42,050 bases of DNA from Crocinitomicaceae bacterium (GCA_021740085.1 JAIPAL010000013.1:1-42050); one strand, 5' to 3'; counted from the first letter of the stretch, positions 17,355-27,029 are shown. Notes: generated from the sequence alone by a model not told the origin. Program-made: numbers and translations.

Positions 17355-18832
17355 TATTCTCTCCAAGTTTTTGTAATCCATGTAGCTCCAGGATCTAAAA
17401 TACTGTCTCCAGGTCCCCAAGTTCCTGCTTCGTAAAGTATGTTCTGCTGGTTGACTGCTTTCCAGTTGGTGGTTATTGTCTCAATCCATATCCAGGCTGC
17501 TTCTAATTCATCTTGACGCATAAAAAGTGTTTGGTTTCCTCTGATAACATCTACAATTAAACGTTCATAGGCATCGGCAAATCGCTCCTTAAATGAATCG
17601 AGATAATCAAGCTTTAAGGCAACAGGTTTGTAACGGTAACCCCCAGGGCCTGGAACTTTTGTCATTTGAACTAGCTCTATGCGCTCTTCAGGTTGTAAGC
17701 GAATGATTAATTTGTTATTGTTTAATTTTTCCTTGGAAGGAAATATGTTGTGACTTACCTCTTTAAAGTTAATAACGATTTCTGAGTAACGCTTTTTTAA
17801 TCGTTTGCCAGTTCTAAGATAAAAAGGTACGCCTTTCCATCTCCAATTGTCCACATATGCTTTAATCGCTACAAATGTTTCTGTCTTGGAATTGTATTTA
17901 TCGATGTCCTCTAAGTAGGAACTAACTTCTTCTCCCTGAATACTTCCACGCGAATATTGCCCTTTCACTGTATTGGTTAAAACAGATTCTTTTGTTAGCG
18001 GGCGTAAGGCACGCAAAATTTTTAATTTTTCATTCCGAACTTCGTCTGCTTGAAGAATATAGGGCGGTTCCATCGCTACTAAACAAAGCAATTGAACCAA
18101 ATGATTTTGAACCATATCAAGCAAAGCGCCACTGTTGTCATAATAATCAGCACGTTTTTCGACTCCTAGTTTTTCTGATACTGTAATTTGTATATTATCG
18201 ATGTTTTGGTAATCCCAAGCACGCTCAAAAAGGTTGTTGGCAAAACGAAGAACCATTAAATTTTGAACGGTTTCTTTGCCTAAATAATGATCGATTCGAT
18301 ACACCTGATCTTCATGGAAAGCCTTCATTATTTCCTCATTGATAGCGTTTGATGATGCTAAACTATATCCTAAGGGTTTTTCTAAAACAACTTTGCTGTT
18401 TTTATAAATTAAATTACATGCTTTTAAGGCTTGTGCTATTTCTCCAAAAGCGGAGGATGGAGTAGAAAAATAAAATATATTTTGATGGCTTTTGAATTGA
18501 TCGAGGTGATTTTTCAAGTCTTGGTAGGCCTCTGCCGTTGCTTCGCTCGTTGTAATTAAACTTATTTTTTTTACAAATGTGTTAATTTCATCCTCTGTTG
18601 TGTCTTCTTCAGCTGTAGCTAAAAGATGCTTGGTTAGGTCTTGATAAAATGTTGATTCAGTTTGCGATTTTCGGGTAATTGCCACAATATTGTAGCTTGT
18701 TAGAAATTGACCATCTAGTTCTCGATGAAGCAGGGCAGGATAGATTTTCCGAATGGCCAAGTCTCCTTCACCACCAAAAACTATTATGTTGAAAGGTTCG
18801 AATTCTTCGGTGTGTTTTATTTTTTTTGACAT
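17354..18832 (-). CDS. zwf: Glucose-6-phosphate 1-dehydrogenase
   Basis: A 492-residue Zwf that oxidises glucose-6-phosphate to the lactone with NAD(P). The dinucleotide motif is FGGEGDLAIRKIYPAL (19-34), a variant of G-A-S-G-D-L-x-x-R-K. EKPLG (151-155), the active-site YRIDHYLGKE (178-187) and GALLDMVQNHLVQLL are all present. It is the first gene of the zwf-pgl-edd operon, behind a near-ideal promoter. Cofactor preference cannot be read with confidence from the variant motif. Confidence 0.97.
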   Translation of the reverse strand: MSKKIKHTEEFEPFNIIVFGGEGDLAIRKIYPALLHRELDGQFLTSYNIVAITRKSQTESTFYQDLTKHLLATAEEDTTEDEINTFVKKISLITTSEATAEAYQDLKNHLDQFKSHQNIFYFSTPSSAFGEIAQALKACNLIYKNSKVVLEKPLGYSLASSNAINEEIMKAFHEDQVYRIDHYLGKETVQNLMVLRFANNLFERAWDYQNIDNIQITVSEKLGVEKRADYYDNSGALLDMVQNHLVQLLCLVAMEPPYILQADEVRNEKLKILRALRPLTKESVLTNTVKGQYSRGSIQGEEVSSYLEDIDKYNSKTETFVAIKAYVDNWRWKGVPFYLRTGKRLKKRYSEIVINFKEVSHNIFPSKEKLNNNKLIIRLQPEERIELVQMTKVPGPGGYRYKPVALKLDYLDSFKERFADAYERLIVDVIRGNQTLFMRQDELEAAWIWIETITTNWKAVNQQNILYEAGTWGPGDSILDPGATWITKTWRE

Positions 18833-18863
18833 ATTTTCGTGTCTTATTTTTTTTTGTATTTGT

Positions 18864-18894
18864 CAAAAGTACAATAAGTGTATCTTAATTCAAA
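18864..18894 (-). promoter_or_regulatory. Promoter TTTG-N19-TACTTTTG for zwf-pgl-edd
   Basis: On the minus strand a perfect TTTG (18891-18894) is followed after 19 nt by a perfect TAnnTTTG (TACTTTTG, 18864-18871), the full Bacteroidota house-keeping sigma consensus. The last G is 31 nt before the ATG at 18832. It is the best promoter match found in the window. Confidence 0.8.
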
Positions 18895-18970
18895 GGTAAG
18901 AATAATTATTAGCCAACTATTTATTGTTAATTTCGTCAAGTGAAAGTATTTAGTTAATCTACTATTAATA

Positions 18971-21304
18971 ATGAAGCAATTTTTATTTTTTGTTACGATT
19001 CTACTTTTTGCAACACGAACTTCTGCACAGACTTTTATTTTTGGACAATTAATAGGCTCACCGGTTTTAAATACTGCTGGTTGGAATTTAAATGGAAATG
19101 CATACGTTGGCGATACACCGGGCGATGTAGATAATTTTAGCAATGAATTAATATTAACGAATGCTAGTGGCAGTCAAAGTGGAGGTATTTTCTATGCGCA
19201 GCCATTAAATTTGGGTCTCTGTTCAAATTGGACAGTTGACTTTGATTACCGTATTTGGGGAGGTAATGCAGCCGACGGTTTGGCATTCTGCTTTTTGCAA
19301 GTTCCACCGGTTGGATTTGTTAGCGGTGGAGGAATTGGTATCCCCGGTACTGCAAATGGTCTCAAAGTAGTTTTAGATACATGGGATAACGGCTGCGGGG
19401 CAAATCCGGAATTACAAATTTATAACGGTATTGGTTATGGGGAATGCAATGCGGGTATTGTTAAATTGACTAATACTGGCGGTATATTGAATTTTATTCG
19501 TGGGAATACCTATAAAACTGTTCGAATTATCTATAACAATGGATTAATAAGTTTATTAATTAATAATACACTTTATCTCACTGCAAATTTCCCCATTAAT
19601 TTCTCGGGTTATATGGGTTTTACCGCTGGAACAGGCGGTGCAAACGATCAGCATTCTATTCGAAATGTGGTGATTTATACGGCACAAGCAAGTTCAAATG
19701 CAGGCGTAGATGTTCAAACTTGCCCCAATCAAAATGTGTCTATTGGTGTGGTGAATAATCCTGCTTTTTCGTATTCATGGTCTCCCGCTAATGGTTTAAG
19801 TAATGCAAGTGTTTCCAATCCTGTTGTTAATTTACCTAACAATACGAATCAGCCAATAACTCAAATTTATACGGTATCTACAACACTAGCTAATAATCCT
19901 GGAGTGTGTCCAACAACAGATCAGGTGCTTGTTACTGTTAACCCTTCTTTTATTACGAATATTACTGACACTATTTGTGATGGAAGTACTTATTTTTTTA
20001 ATGGAAATCCCATCAGCAGTTCAGGGAATTATGTAGATTCACTTAGCTCTGTTTCCGGTTGTGATTCAGTCATCACCTTGGACATTGTTTTTTCTACTAA
20101 TCCGATTGTCACCTCACCCGATTTGCAAATATGCCTTGGAGATTCTGCCTTATTAATTCCTTCTGGTGCCAATACTTATATATGGACACCAACAGTAAAT
20201 CCAGTTGATAATTTAGGACAAATGTGGGTGGATCCTATCATAACTTCTACATATGTGGTACAGGGAAATAATTTAGATGGGTGTTTTGACTTGGATACGG
20301 TTAACGTAATTGTTAACCCCACGCCACCTGCGCAACTTGTAGCAGATGACAATACGATTTGTCCAAACACCGTGGTTCAATTGAATGCATCAGGAGCCGC
20401 TACCTATCAATGGTCCGGTATTGATTTAACTGCTTTCACTGGGGCATCTCAAAGCATAACTGCCGTGACAAGTGGTTTGTATTCAATTACTGGAACGAGT
20501 GTTTTTGGATGTGTTTCTTCTGATTCTCTGTTTGTAACTGTATACCAGGAACCAAGCTTAACAGCAACGCCAATCTTAAGTGAAATTTGTGCTGGCGAAT
20601 TAGTGACTTTTCAAGTAGCGGGTGCTGATTTTTATCAATGGTCTAATGGTCAATCTTCCTCCACTTATACTTATCAACCTTTGACTTCAGAATCCATTAC
20701 AATTATCGGGACAAATACCTTCGGTTGTGCCGACACCACTCAAGTAGGGGTGATTGTGCATCCAAACCCGCTCGCTTTACTCGATGCTTTGTCCCTTAAT
20801 TTATTAAGCGATTCTCCCTTCGCTACCTTTTACAATAATTCCATCAATGCCTTTTCTTCTGCTTGGTATTTTGGAGATGGTACATCTTCAAATGATAATT
20901 CATCCGAAGTAACGCATGTTTATCCGTATGAAGACGGAAACTATACGATCATTCTTTCTGTTTCCTCAGATTTCGGTTGTTTGGATTCCACCGAAATTTC
21001 TATTCAGATTTCGGGTGATCCAATTTACTATGTCCCTAATACTTTTACACCAGATGGCGATGAGCATAACAATGTATTTCTACCGATTTTCACCACAGGA
21101 TTTGATCCAGCGAGCTATCATTTAGTGCTTTATAATCGTTGGGGTGAATGTGTATTTGAGTCATATTCTACCGATAAAGGATGGGATGGATATTATGGTG
21201 GCATAAAGGTAGAACAAGGTTCTTATTCGTATTTGATTCAGTTTTTTGATAAAAAAGCGAATAAAATTATACAGCTGAACGGACATGTCAATGTGATTTA
21301 CTAA
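18971..21304 (+). CDS. T9SS type-B (CHU_C) secreted protein with L-type-lectin-like domain
   Basis: A 777-residue secreted protein with signal peptide MKQFLFFVTILLFATRTSAQ. Residues about 30-230 resemble an L-type (legume) lectin sandwich: WTVDFDYRIWGGNAADGLAF, then VVLDTWDNGCG and GYMGFTAG. Several Ig/PKD-like modules follow (about 235-610), including the CDGSTYFFNG..GCDSVITL repeat common in CHU_C proteins; a PKD domain with FGDGTSSND lies near 635. The end (about 690-777) is the gliding-motility-type domain, YVPNTFTPDGDEHN and YNRWGE, which targets export by T9SS. Probably glycan-binding at the cell surface. It is followed 9 bp later by a related gene. Confidence 0.87.
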   Translation: MKQFLFFVTILLFATRTSAQTFIFGQLIGSPVLNTAGWNLNGNAYVGDTPGDVDNFSNELILTNASGSQSGGIFYAQPLNLGLCSNWTVDFDYRIWGGNAADGLAFCFLQVPPVGFVSGGGIGIPGTANGLKVVLDTWDNGCGANPELQIYNGIGYGECNAGIVKLTNTGGILNFIRGNTYKTVRIIYNNGLISLLINNTLYLTANFPINFSGYMGFTAGTGGANDQHSIRNVVIYTAQASSNAGVDVQTCPNQNVSIGVVNNPAFSYSWSPANGLSNASVSNPVVNLPNNTNQPITQIYTVSTTLANNPGVCPTTDQVLVTVNPSFITNITDTICDGSTYFFNGNPISSSGNYVDSLSSVSGCDSVITLDIVFSTNPIVTSPDLQICLGDSALLIPSGANTYIWTPTVNPVDNLGQMWVDPIITSTYVVQGNNLDGCFDLDTVNVIVNPTPPAQLVADDNTICPNTVVQLNASGAATYQWSGIDLTAFTGASQSITAVTSGLYSITGTSVFGCVSSDSLFVTVYQEPSLTATPILSEICAGELVTFQVAGADFYQWSNGQSSSTYTYQPLTSESITIIGTNTFGCADTTQVGVIVHPNPLALLDALSLNLLSDSPFATFYNNSINAFSSAWYFGDGTSSNDNSSEVTHVYPYEDGNYTIILSVSSDFGCLDSTEISIQISGDPIYYVPNTFTPDGDEHNNVFLPIFTTGFDPASYHLVLYNRWGECVFESYSTDKGWDGYYGGIKVEQGSYSYLIQFFDKKANKIIQLNGHVNVIY

Positions 21305-21313
21305 AGAATTTTG

Positions 21314-23941
21314 ATGATCAGAACATTACGAATAGTATTATTTATTGTTGTTAGTTTCAGTTGGCTCTTTACCTCAACTAACCTTCATGCTCAGAATATC
21401 TCTGGGGTTGTGAATGCGTATATCAATGTCACGAATGTGGGCATTAATTCTGTTACGGTATCAAATGCTTCCAATTATGCCGTTGGCGATGAGGTGCTGT
21501 TGATTCAAATGAAAGGGGCAACAATTACAACGGGGAATGTACCAACTTTTGGAACGGTAACTGCTCTAAATAATGCAGGAAATTTTGAATTCGCGACAAT
21601 TCTCACGAAGGTGGCTAACACCTTAACCTTTACTTCTAATTTATGTAAAACGTATACTGTAAGTGGATTGGTCCAATTGGTGAAGGTGGCTGTTTATAAT
21701 AATGTGACTATTTCAGGAACTGTTACCAGTCAAGTGTGGAACGGAACAACAGGCGGCATCGTGGCTATTAAGGCAACAGGCAGTATTACGTTTAACGCAG
21801 ACATTAATGTTTCTGGTGCTGGTTTTGTTGGCGGTGCCAATACAACGGGTTTTTTCTCTTGTAGTGATCCAAACTGGGCAAATTCATCCAATTCTTCTGG
21901 TAAAAAAGGAGAAGGTATCGCTACTGCTCCTGTTGGTCAGGACGGAAACAGAGCGCCGCTTGCCAACGGTGGCGGAGGTTCAAATTCAGGAAATCCTGGT
22001 GCTGGTGGGGGTGGGAATGGTGGCGCTGGGGGAAGAGGTGGAAATGAATGGTATGGAAGCTGCCCATTAAATAGCTCTTTTGGAGTAGGAGGATACAGTT
22101 TAAACTACAGCAATTATAAAGCATTTTTAGGCGGTGGTGGTGGTGGTGGATATCGAGATAATGGCCTAACAGCAACGGCAGGTAGTAATGGGGGAGGAAT
22201 GGTTTTTTTGATCGCACCACTTATCAATGGAAATAATAATTTAATAACTGCCAATGGAGCAAATGTGATCGGGAATACGGATTCTGAAGGAGCAGGCGGT
22301 GGCGGCGCTGGTGGTTGTGTTTATTTAATGTCAAATTCAGTTACTTCTCCTCTTACTATCAATGTAAAAGGTGGCTTTGGTGGTAATATTTTTAGTACAT
22401 TATGGGCATCCGCTTGTCATGGTCCAGGTGGTGGGGGGGGCGGTGGAACAATAGCTTTCATCTCACCTTCTGTACCTCTAAATGTTACGAATCAACTTGT
22501 TGGTGGAAATGCTGGAATGGTATTACACAATGGTCCCCCATGCACAGGAACAAGTCACGGAGCAATCGCGGGTACTGCTGGTCAACTTTTGTACAATTTT
22601 GTACTTCCTGTCTCAGGTCCCACGCCTAATCTTGGAGCAGACACGGCAATTTGTGCTGGTCAAATGATTACTTTAGCCTTAGACACCTTATTTGCTAGTT
22701 ATTTATGGAGTAATGGCGCCACTACTTCTACCATTCAAGTAAATAATCCAGGAATATATTTTGTCGATGTTCCAAGTGGTTGTGGATTTGTTAGAGATTC
22801 AATAGTTGTTTCGCTGAATACGATATCTTTAAACCTAGGACCCGATTTAGCTATTTGTCAAGGAGATTCGATTCTTCTGCAGCTGAATGGCAACTATGCC
22901 TCTCAATTATGGTCCAATGGATCCATTTTGCCAACTGTTACGGTTTCAACAGGAGGGCAATATTTTGCAAATGTCATTGACCAAAATGGCTGTTCAGATG
23001 CGGATACTATTGGGCTTAGCATACTTCCCGTTTTCAATACCTTTATTGTTGATTCATTTTGTGTAGGAACGACGTTTAATTTTAACGGGACAATTATTAA
23101 TGGAGCAGGAACGTATTTAGATTCTCTTCAAACGCAAAATGGCTGCGATTCTATTATCCATTTAACCTTGTCAACACTTTCGCTCCCAGTTGTTAGTGTA
23201 AATAATGCTTCAATTTGTGAGGGAGAATCAGCTACGTTGATTCCTCTTGGTGCCCTTAACTACATTTGGACACCTGCTATTACGCAAAATTTTGATGGTA
23301 GTATTTTAGTTGCGCCATCAAGTACAACTCTTTATCAAGTGGTAGGAATTAATCAAAATACTTGTGTTTCACTTCCTCAAAATGCCACTGTAACGGTTTA
23401 CCCAAATCCATTAGCCGACTTTTATTTTAATCCCCAAGTTATTTCAATGGGGGATCCAACTGGACACATTATTAACTCTTCCTTAGGCGCTGTCTCTTAT
23501 ACTTGGTCCATTGGTGGAATTAGTTTTATTGATAATCAACTTGAATTTGATTATACTTTTCCTTTTTCTGAGGGCTCTCAAAGTGTTTCATTGGTGGCTG
23601 AATCTGTATTCGGATGTCTTGATTCTATTAGTAATTCCATACAAATAACCAATGACTTTTCTGTCTATGTCCCTAATACATTTACCCCAGATGGTGATGA
23701 ACACAATCATGTTTTTCAACCCATTTTTTCTGGTGAGGTAGATCCTGCAAGTTATGGATTTTGGATTTATAATCGTTGGGGTGAATTAATCTTTGAAAGT
23801 CACGATATTCATGCGTTTTGGGATGGGAATTATGGTGACTGCAAAGCGCAAGTGGGCGTTTATTCCTTTATTTTATCATACAGCGCGAGTGCTAGCCCTG
23901 ATTTAAAAACATTTACAGGAAGTGTCTCTCTATTAAGGTAA
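21314..23941 (+). CDS. T9SS type-B (CHU_C) secreted glycine-rich protein
   Basis: An 875-residue secreted protein; signal peptide ends near THLHAQ-like NLHAQ (residue 27). The N-terminal 190 residues are a beta-rich module (AYINVTNVGINSVTVSNAS, AVGDEVLLIQMKGA). Residues about 210-400 contain repeated glycine clusters (GGGGNGGAGGRGG, GGGGGGGY, GPGGGGGGGT). Ig-like modules follow, with NLGADTAICAGQ and NLGPDLAICQGD as internal repeats, then a PKD-like stretch and the CHU_C end with YVPNTFTPDGDEHN. The last 150 residues are clearly paralogous to the upstream protein. ATG 21314 is preferred to the TTG directly before it. Confidence 0.85.
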   Translation: MIRTLRIVLFIVVSFSWLFTSTNLHAQNISGVVNAYINVTNVGINSVTVSNASNYAVGDEVLLIQMKGATITTGNVPTFGTVTALNNAGNFEFATILTKVANTLTFTSNLCKTYTVSGLVQLVKVAVYNNVTISGTVTSQVWNGTTGGIVAIKATGSITFNADINVSGAGFVGGANTTGFFSCSDPNWANSSNSSGKKGEGIATAPVGQDGNRAPLANGGGGSNSGNPGAGGGGNGGAGGRGGNEWYGSCPLNSSFGVGGYSLNYSNYKAFLGGGGGGGYRDNGLTATAGSNGGGMVFLIAPLINGNNNLITANGANVIGNTDSEGAGGGGAGGCVYLMSNSVTSPLTINVKGGFGGNIFSTLWASACHGPGGGGGGGTIAFISPSVPLNVTNQLVGGNAGMVLHNGPPCTGTSHGAIAGTAGQLLYNFVLPVSGPTPNLGADTAICAGQMITLALDTLFASYLWSNGATTSTIQVNNPGIYFVDVPSGCGFVRDSIVVSLNTISLNLGPDLAICQGDSILLQLNGNYASQLWSNGSILPTVTVSTGGQYFANVIDQNGCSDADTIGLSILPVFNTFIVDSFCVGTTFNFNGTIINGAGTYLDSLQTQNGCDSIIHLTLSTLSLPVVSVNNASICEGESATLIPLGALNYIWTPAITQNFDGSILVAPSSTTLYQVVGINQNTCVSLPQNATVTVYPNPLADFYFNPQVISMGDPTGHIINSSLGAVSYTWSIGGISFIDNQLEFDYTFPFSEGSQSVSLVAESVFGCLDSISNSIQITNDFSVYVPNTFTPDGDEHNHVFQPIFSGEVDPASYGFWIYNRWGELIFESHDIHAFWDGNYGDCKAQVGVYSFILSYSASASPDLKTFTGSVSLLR

Positions 23942-23990
23942 AATGTAGTTGCTTTTGATGCTTTAATCATTAATATTGAGTAGGATTGAT

Positions 23991-23998
23991 TATTTTTG
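23991..23998 (+). promoter_or_regulatory. -7 box TATTTTTG for the TonB-receptor-like gene
   Basis: An exact TAnnTTTG whose last G is 17 nt before the ATG at 24016. An in-frame TTG at 23986 lies upstream of this box and would be untranscribed, supporting the ATG. Confidence 0.55.
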
Positions 23999-24015
23999 TA
24001 CTCTACTTCTCCTGC

Positions 24016-26475
24016 ATGAAATTAATACGACTTTCTTTTTTCCTGATAATTTTTCTTTCTACGGTTTCTTATTCCCAAAATTCATCGCAAGGTGATGGGA
24101 TGATAATGGGGAGGATTGTTAATTCGATCAATGATAAATCCATGGAATATGTCTCGGTTCGATTATTCTTGGAAAAAGATTCTAGCTTGTTAACCGGTAT
24201 TTATTCGGATTCAGAAGGTAAATTTCTATTTGATAAACTAGTGCCAGGATCCTATTATGTGAAATTTTCATTCGCTGGATTTTTAGCAAATAGTAGTGAA
24301 AAACTTACCATTACTTCTAATCTCAAAGTCTTGAATTTGGGAACAATCTCTATGGAACTTGATAAGACCTTGCAAATTGGTCAAGTAGATGTGGTAGGAC
24401 AAGCAAGTATATTAAGTGCAGGCATAGATAAAAAAGTGTATAATGTCGCAGAAGATATGTCCGTGAAAGGAGGAACGGCCAACGATGTCCTGAAAAATAT
24501 TCCGTCGGTGGATTTAGATCAAGATGGCCGCATTATGCTACGTGGTGATGGAGCCGTTACGGTTTTAATTGATGGGCGACCTAGTTCTTTGTCTGGTGGT
24601 AATGGAAAAACGCTGTTGGATGCTCTTCCTGCTGGATCGATCGAAAGAATTGAAATTGTAACAAATCCCTCGGCTAAATATGATCCTGATGGAACATCGG
24701 GAATAATCAACATAGTGCTTAAGAAAAATAAATTAAAAGGATTCAATGGTTTATTAAACGCAAATATAGGATCTGGTAATTTTAAAGGTGGTAATGTGGC
24801 TGATGGCGGATTCTCGCTTAGTTATCGAAATTCATTTTTTAATATTTATGGTTCCTATAATGGTCGCTATCTGGATGGCTATCGAAACAACACGTCTTAT
24901 ATCCGGCAAACATTTATCAATGACTCCATTTCTATATTAGATCAAAATCGCACAGGTACTGATTTAAATGCTGGAAATACCGCTAGATTTGGCGTTGATT
25001 TTACCCTCAAAAATAGAAAGTCAATCTCTTTCTCTTCTACAGGAAGCGCAGGAAGGAGAGATAGAACCGGAGATTTGTGGAATGGCGTAAAAGATTCGAA
25101 TGAGGCCCTACTTTCATTAGGAAGAAGAGAATCCTATGATCCTTCTCAACAACATAATTATGACTTCAATGCTAACTTTAAGCAAGATTTTAAGGATAGC
25201 CGTGGAAGTTTTGTATTAGATGCCAATCAATCGATTGGTATGGAATCGATTCAAGGATATTATTTGCAACGTTATTATGGAATAGATTCGGTTTTGGATG
25301 GTTCATTACCTTTGAATCAACGACTATTTAACCAAGAGAAAAATAATATCACTTCCATTCAAGCTGACTTTACTTACTTATGGCCAGCTAAATTAATGCG
25401 CTCGGAATTTGGTGCGAAAACTATTATTCGCAAGCAAGAAGTGAATACGTATTCTGAAACCTACGATTACTCAACTATTTCTTATTTTGAAGATACTTTG
25501 GCTAATTTTCTATACCGATACAATGAGAAGATTTTTAGCGCTTATGCTATTTTTGGCCAGCAATTAAACAAGTTTAAGTATCAAGGTGGGGTGCGTGTAG
25601 AAAAAGCATATCAAATTCCCAATTTAGTGTCGGATTCTATCGAAATTATCAACGATTACTTTAATTTCTTCCCATCTGCACATCTTAAATATGCCTTAAC
25701 TCCAAAATCTGAAATTGGATTAAGTTATAGTCGCAGAATTACGCGCGCTTCCTCTGGTGATTTAAATCCCTTTACTGCTTATTCTGATCCCTTTAATTTA
25801 CGACGTGGCAATCCATATTTACAGCCTGAATTCATTAATTCGTATGATTTAGCCTATTCGTCGGAAGGTGCTAAACTGAATTTCTCTGCTGCCATCTTTT
25901 ACAGGCATACGGTGGATGCTATTTCTAGGATTAAAGTGTTTTATGATGATAATTCTTCAGCAGTGACATTTACTAATATTGGTCAATCACATAGTTTTGG
26001 TACTGAATTGATTGCCTCTTATAAACCGACAAAATGGTGGAGAAATACCCTTTCTACTAATATTAATTACATTCAATATCAAACTTCTAATGCCCTTTGG
26101 AATCGAAATGGGTTCAATTGGAATGTTAAGTACATAGGTTCGGTTGATTTTTGGAAAAAAACCGCTACGGTACAACTAAATGTCAATTATATTGCTCCAA
26201 GAATTACAGTGCAGGGAATCGCACAACGAAGAGGATCGGTAGAATTGTCGTTTGATAAAAAGTTGATGGATGGCAAATGGACGGTGGGCGCGCGTGTTTC
26301 AGATATATTTAATCGGCAAGGTTTTTTTATGGAAGTCAATCAACTTAATATTTATCAAGTCACCGAATTTAAATGGTTGACTAGGCGTGTTTATTTAACG
26401 GTTGCGTATAAATTTGGAAAGTTGGAAATGGGAAATAAAAGTAAAGTGCCTGGTTCAGAAGGTAATGATCTATAA
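24016..26475 (+). CDS. TonB-dependent receptor-like outer-membrane beta-barrel protein
   Basis: An 819-residue outer-membrane protein. The signal peptide is MKLIRLSFFLIIFLSTVSYS. A carboxypeptidase-regulatory-like domain (about 20-110; GRIVNSINDKSMEYVSVRLF, FLFDKLVPGSYYVKFSFAGF) precedes a plug domain with VLKNIPSVDLDQDG, VLIDGRPSS and IERIEIVTNPSAKYDPDG. The rest is a barrel ending in an aromatic-rich strand region (RRVYLTVAYKFG), after which about 18 polar residues follow. No SusD partner is present, so it is not a classical Sus pair. The substrate is unknown; it may be a structural barrel more than a transporter. Confidence 0.88.
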   Translation: MKLIRLSFFLIIFLSTVSYSQNSSQGDGMIMGRIVNSINDKSMEYVSVRLFLEKDSSLLTGIYSDSEGKFLFDKLVPGSYYVKFSFAGFLANSSEKLTITSNLKVLNLGTISMELDKTLQIGQVDVVGQASILSAGIDKKVYNVAEDMSVKGGTANDVLKNIPSVDLDQDGRIMLRGDGAVTVLIDGRPSSLSGGNGKTLLDALPAGSIERIEIVTNPSAKYDPDGTSGIINIVLKKNKLKGFNGLLNANIGSGNFKGGNVADGGFSLSYRNSFFNIYGSYNGRYLDGYRNNTSYIRQTFINDSISILDQNRTGTDLNAGNTARFGVDFTLKNRKSISFSSTGSAGRRDRTGDLWNGVKDSNEALLSLGRRESYDPSQQHNYDFNANFKQDFKDSRGSFVLDANQSIGMESIQGYYLQRYYGIDSVLDGSLPLNQRLFNQEKNNITSIQADFTYLWPAKLMRSEFGAKTIIRKQEVNTYSETYDYSTISYFEDTLANFLYRYNEKIFSAYAIFGQQLNKFKYQGGVRVEKAYQIPNLVSDSIEIINDYFNFFPSAHLKYALTPKSEIGLSYSRRITRASSGDLNPFTAYSDPFNLRRGNPYLQPEFINSYDLAYSSEGAKLNFSAAIFYRHTVDAISRIKVFYDDNSSAVTFTNIGQSHSFGTELIASYKPTKWWRNTLSTNINYIQYQTSNALWNRNGFNWNVKYIGSVDFWKKTATVQLNVNYIAPRITVQGIAQRRGSVELSFDKKLMDGKWTVGARVSDIFNRQGFFMEVNQLNIYQVTEFKWLTRRVYLTVAYKFGKLEMGNKSKVPGSEGNDL

Positions 26476-26493
26476 TTATCAAAAATTTCTTTT

Positions 26494-26841
26494 ATGTCAA
26501 AAAAAAATAAAAGTCTTATAAACGTAGTTTATTCAACGAATCCAAATTTTGAATACCAATCAAGTAATAATGAGGAGCAAGAAACCTTAGAACTTGGTTT
26601 ACAAGCCTTATATGTTTCGATAGATAGAAAACAACGTGCAGGAAAAGAAGTGACGCTTATTGAAGGTTTTATTGGTTCATCGGATGACTTGAAAGAACTA
26701 GGTAAGGCACTTAAATCTAAATGTGGTGTGGGCGGTACAGTAAAAGATGGGGAGATTTTAATTCAAGGAAATTTTAAAGATAAAATTTTTGATTATCTCA
26801 TTAAGGAAGGGTACTCAAAAACAAAGAAAAAAGGGGGGTGA
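26494..26841 (+). CDS. SUI1 / YciH family translation-initiation-factor-like protein
   Basis: A 115-residue protein with a C-terminal eIF1/SUI1 fold (about residues 40-110): VSIDRKQRAGKEVTLIEGF, LKSKCGVGGTVKDGEILIQG and DYLIKEGYSKTKKKGG. The basic K-x-G-x-G-G-T loop is the expected ribosome-contact segment. In E. coli the related YciH influences start-site fidelity. The N-terminal 35 residues are variable. It starts 18 bp after the barrel gene, so it may be cotranscribed. Confidence 0.9.
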   Translation: MSKKNKSLINVVYSTNPNFEYQSSNNEEQETLELGLQALYVSIDRKQRAGKEVTLIEGFIGSSDDLKELGKALKSKCGVGGTVKDGEILIQGNFKDKIFDYLIKEGYSKTKKKGG

Positions 26842-26881
26842 GAGGTTTTTTTTCATTCCTATCGTTTCTTCAGTTCGTTCT

Positions 26882-26959
26882 TTACTGAAAGAAATTCCTG
26901 CTTAAGTAAATATAATTACTAATTCATAGGAACTATTTCTGACTAAGATCTTTCAGTAA
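26882..26959. repeat. Perfect 11-bp inverted repeat TTACTGAAAGA / TCTTTCAGTAA
   Basis: Arms at 26882-26892 and 26949-26959 are separated by 56 nt. The 188-bp gap 26842-27029 between the SUI1 gene and the S8 protease holds nothing else recognisable. It could be an operator, a terminator stem for the upstream operon or chance. No T-tract follows directly, so a terminator is less likely. Confidence 0.5.
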
Positions 26960-27029
26960 TTTGTCGGTTTCATTTTGTGAACTAATTTTTTATACTTATT
27001 TTTAAAGACAATTTAAGAAATATAACATT

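Noticed and set aside
17354..17420. Longer pgl form starting at 17420
   Set aside because: It would overlap zwf by 67 bp; the taATG junction at 17354 and family N-terminus support the shorter protein.
18844..19143. 99-residue leftward frame between zwf and the lectin-like gene
   Set aside because: It overlaps the zwf promoter and the start of the lectin-like gene, and shows no domain or plausible start context.
21921..22220. Histidine-rich antisense frame (runs of His)
   Set aside because: It is the complement of glycine-codon runs in the CHU_C gene; composition explains it.
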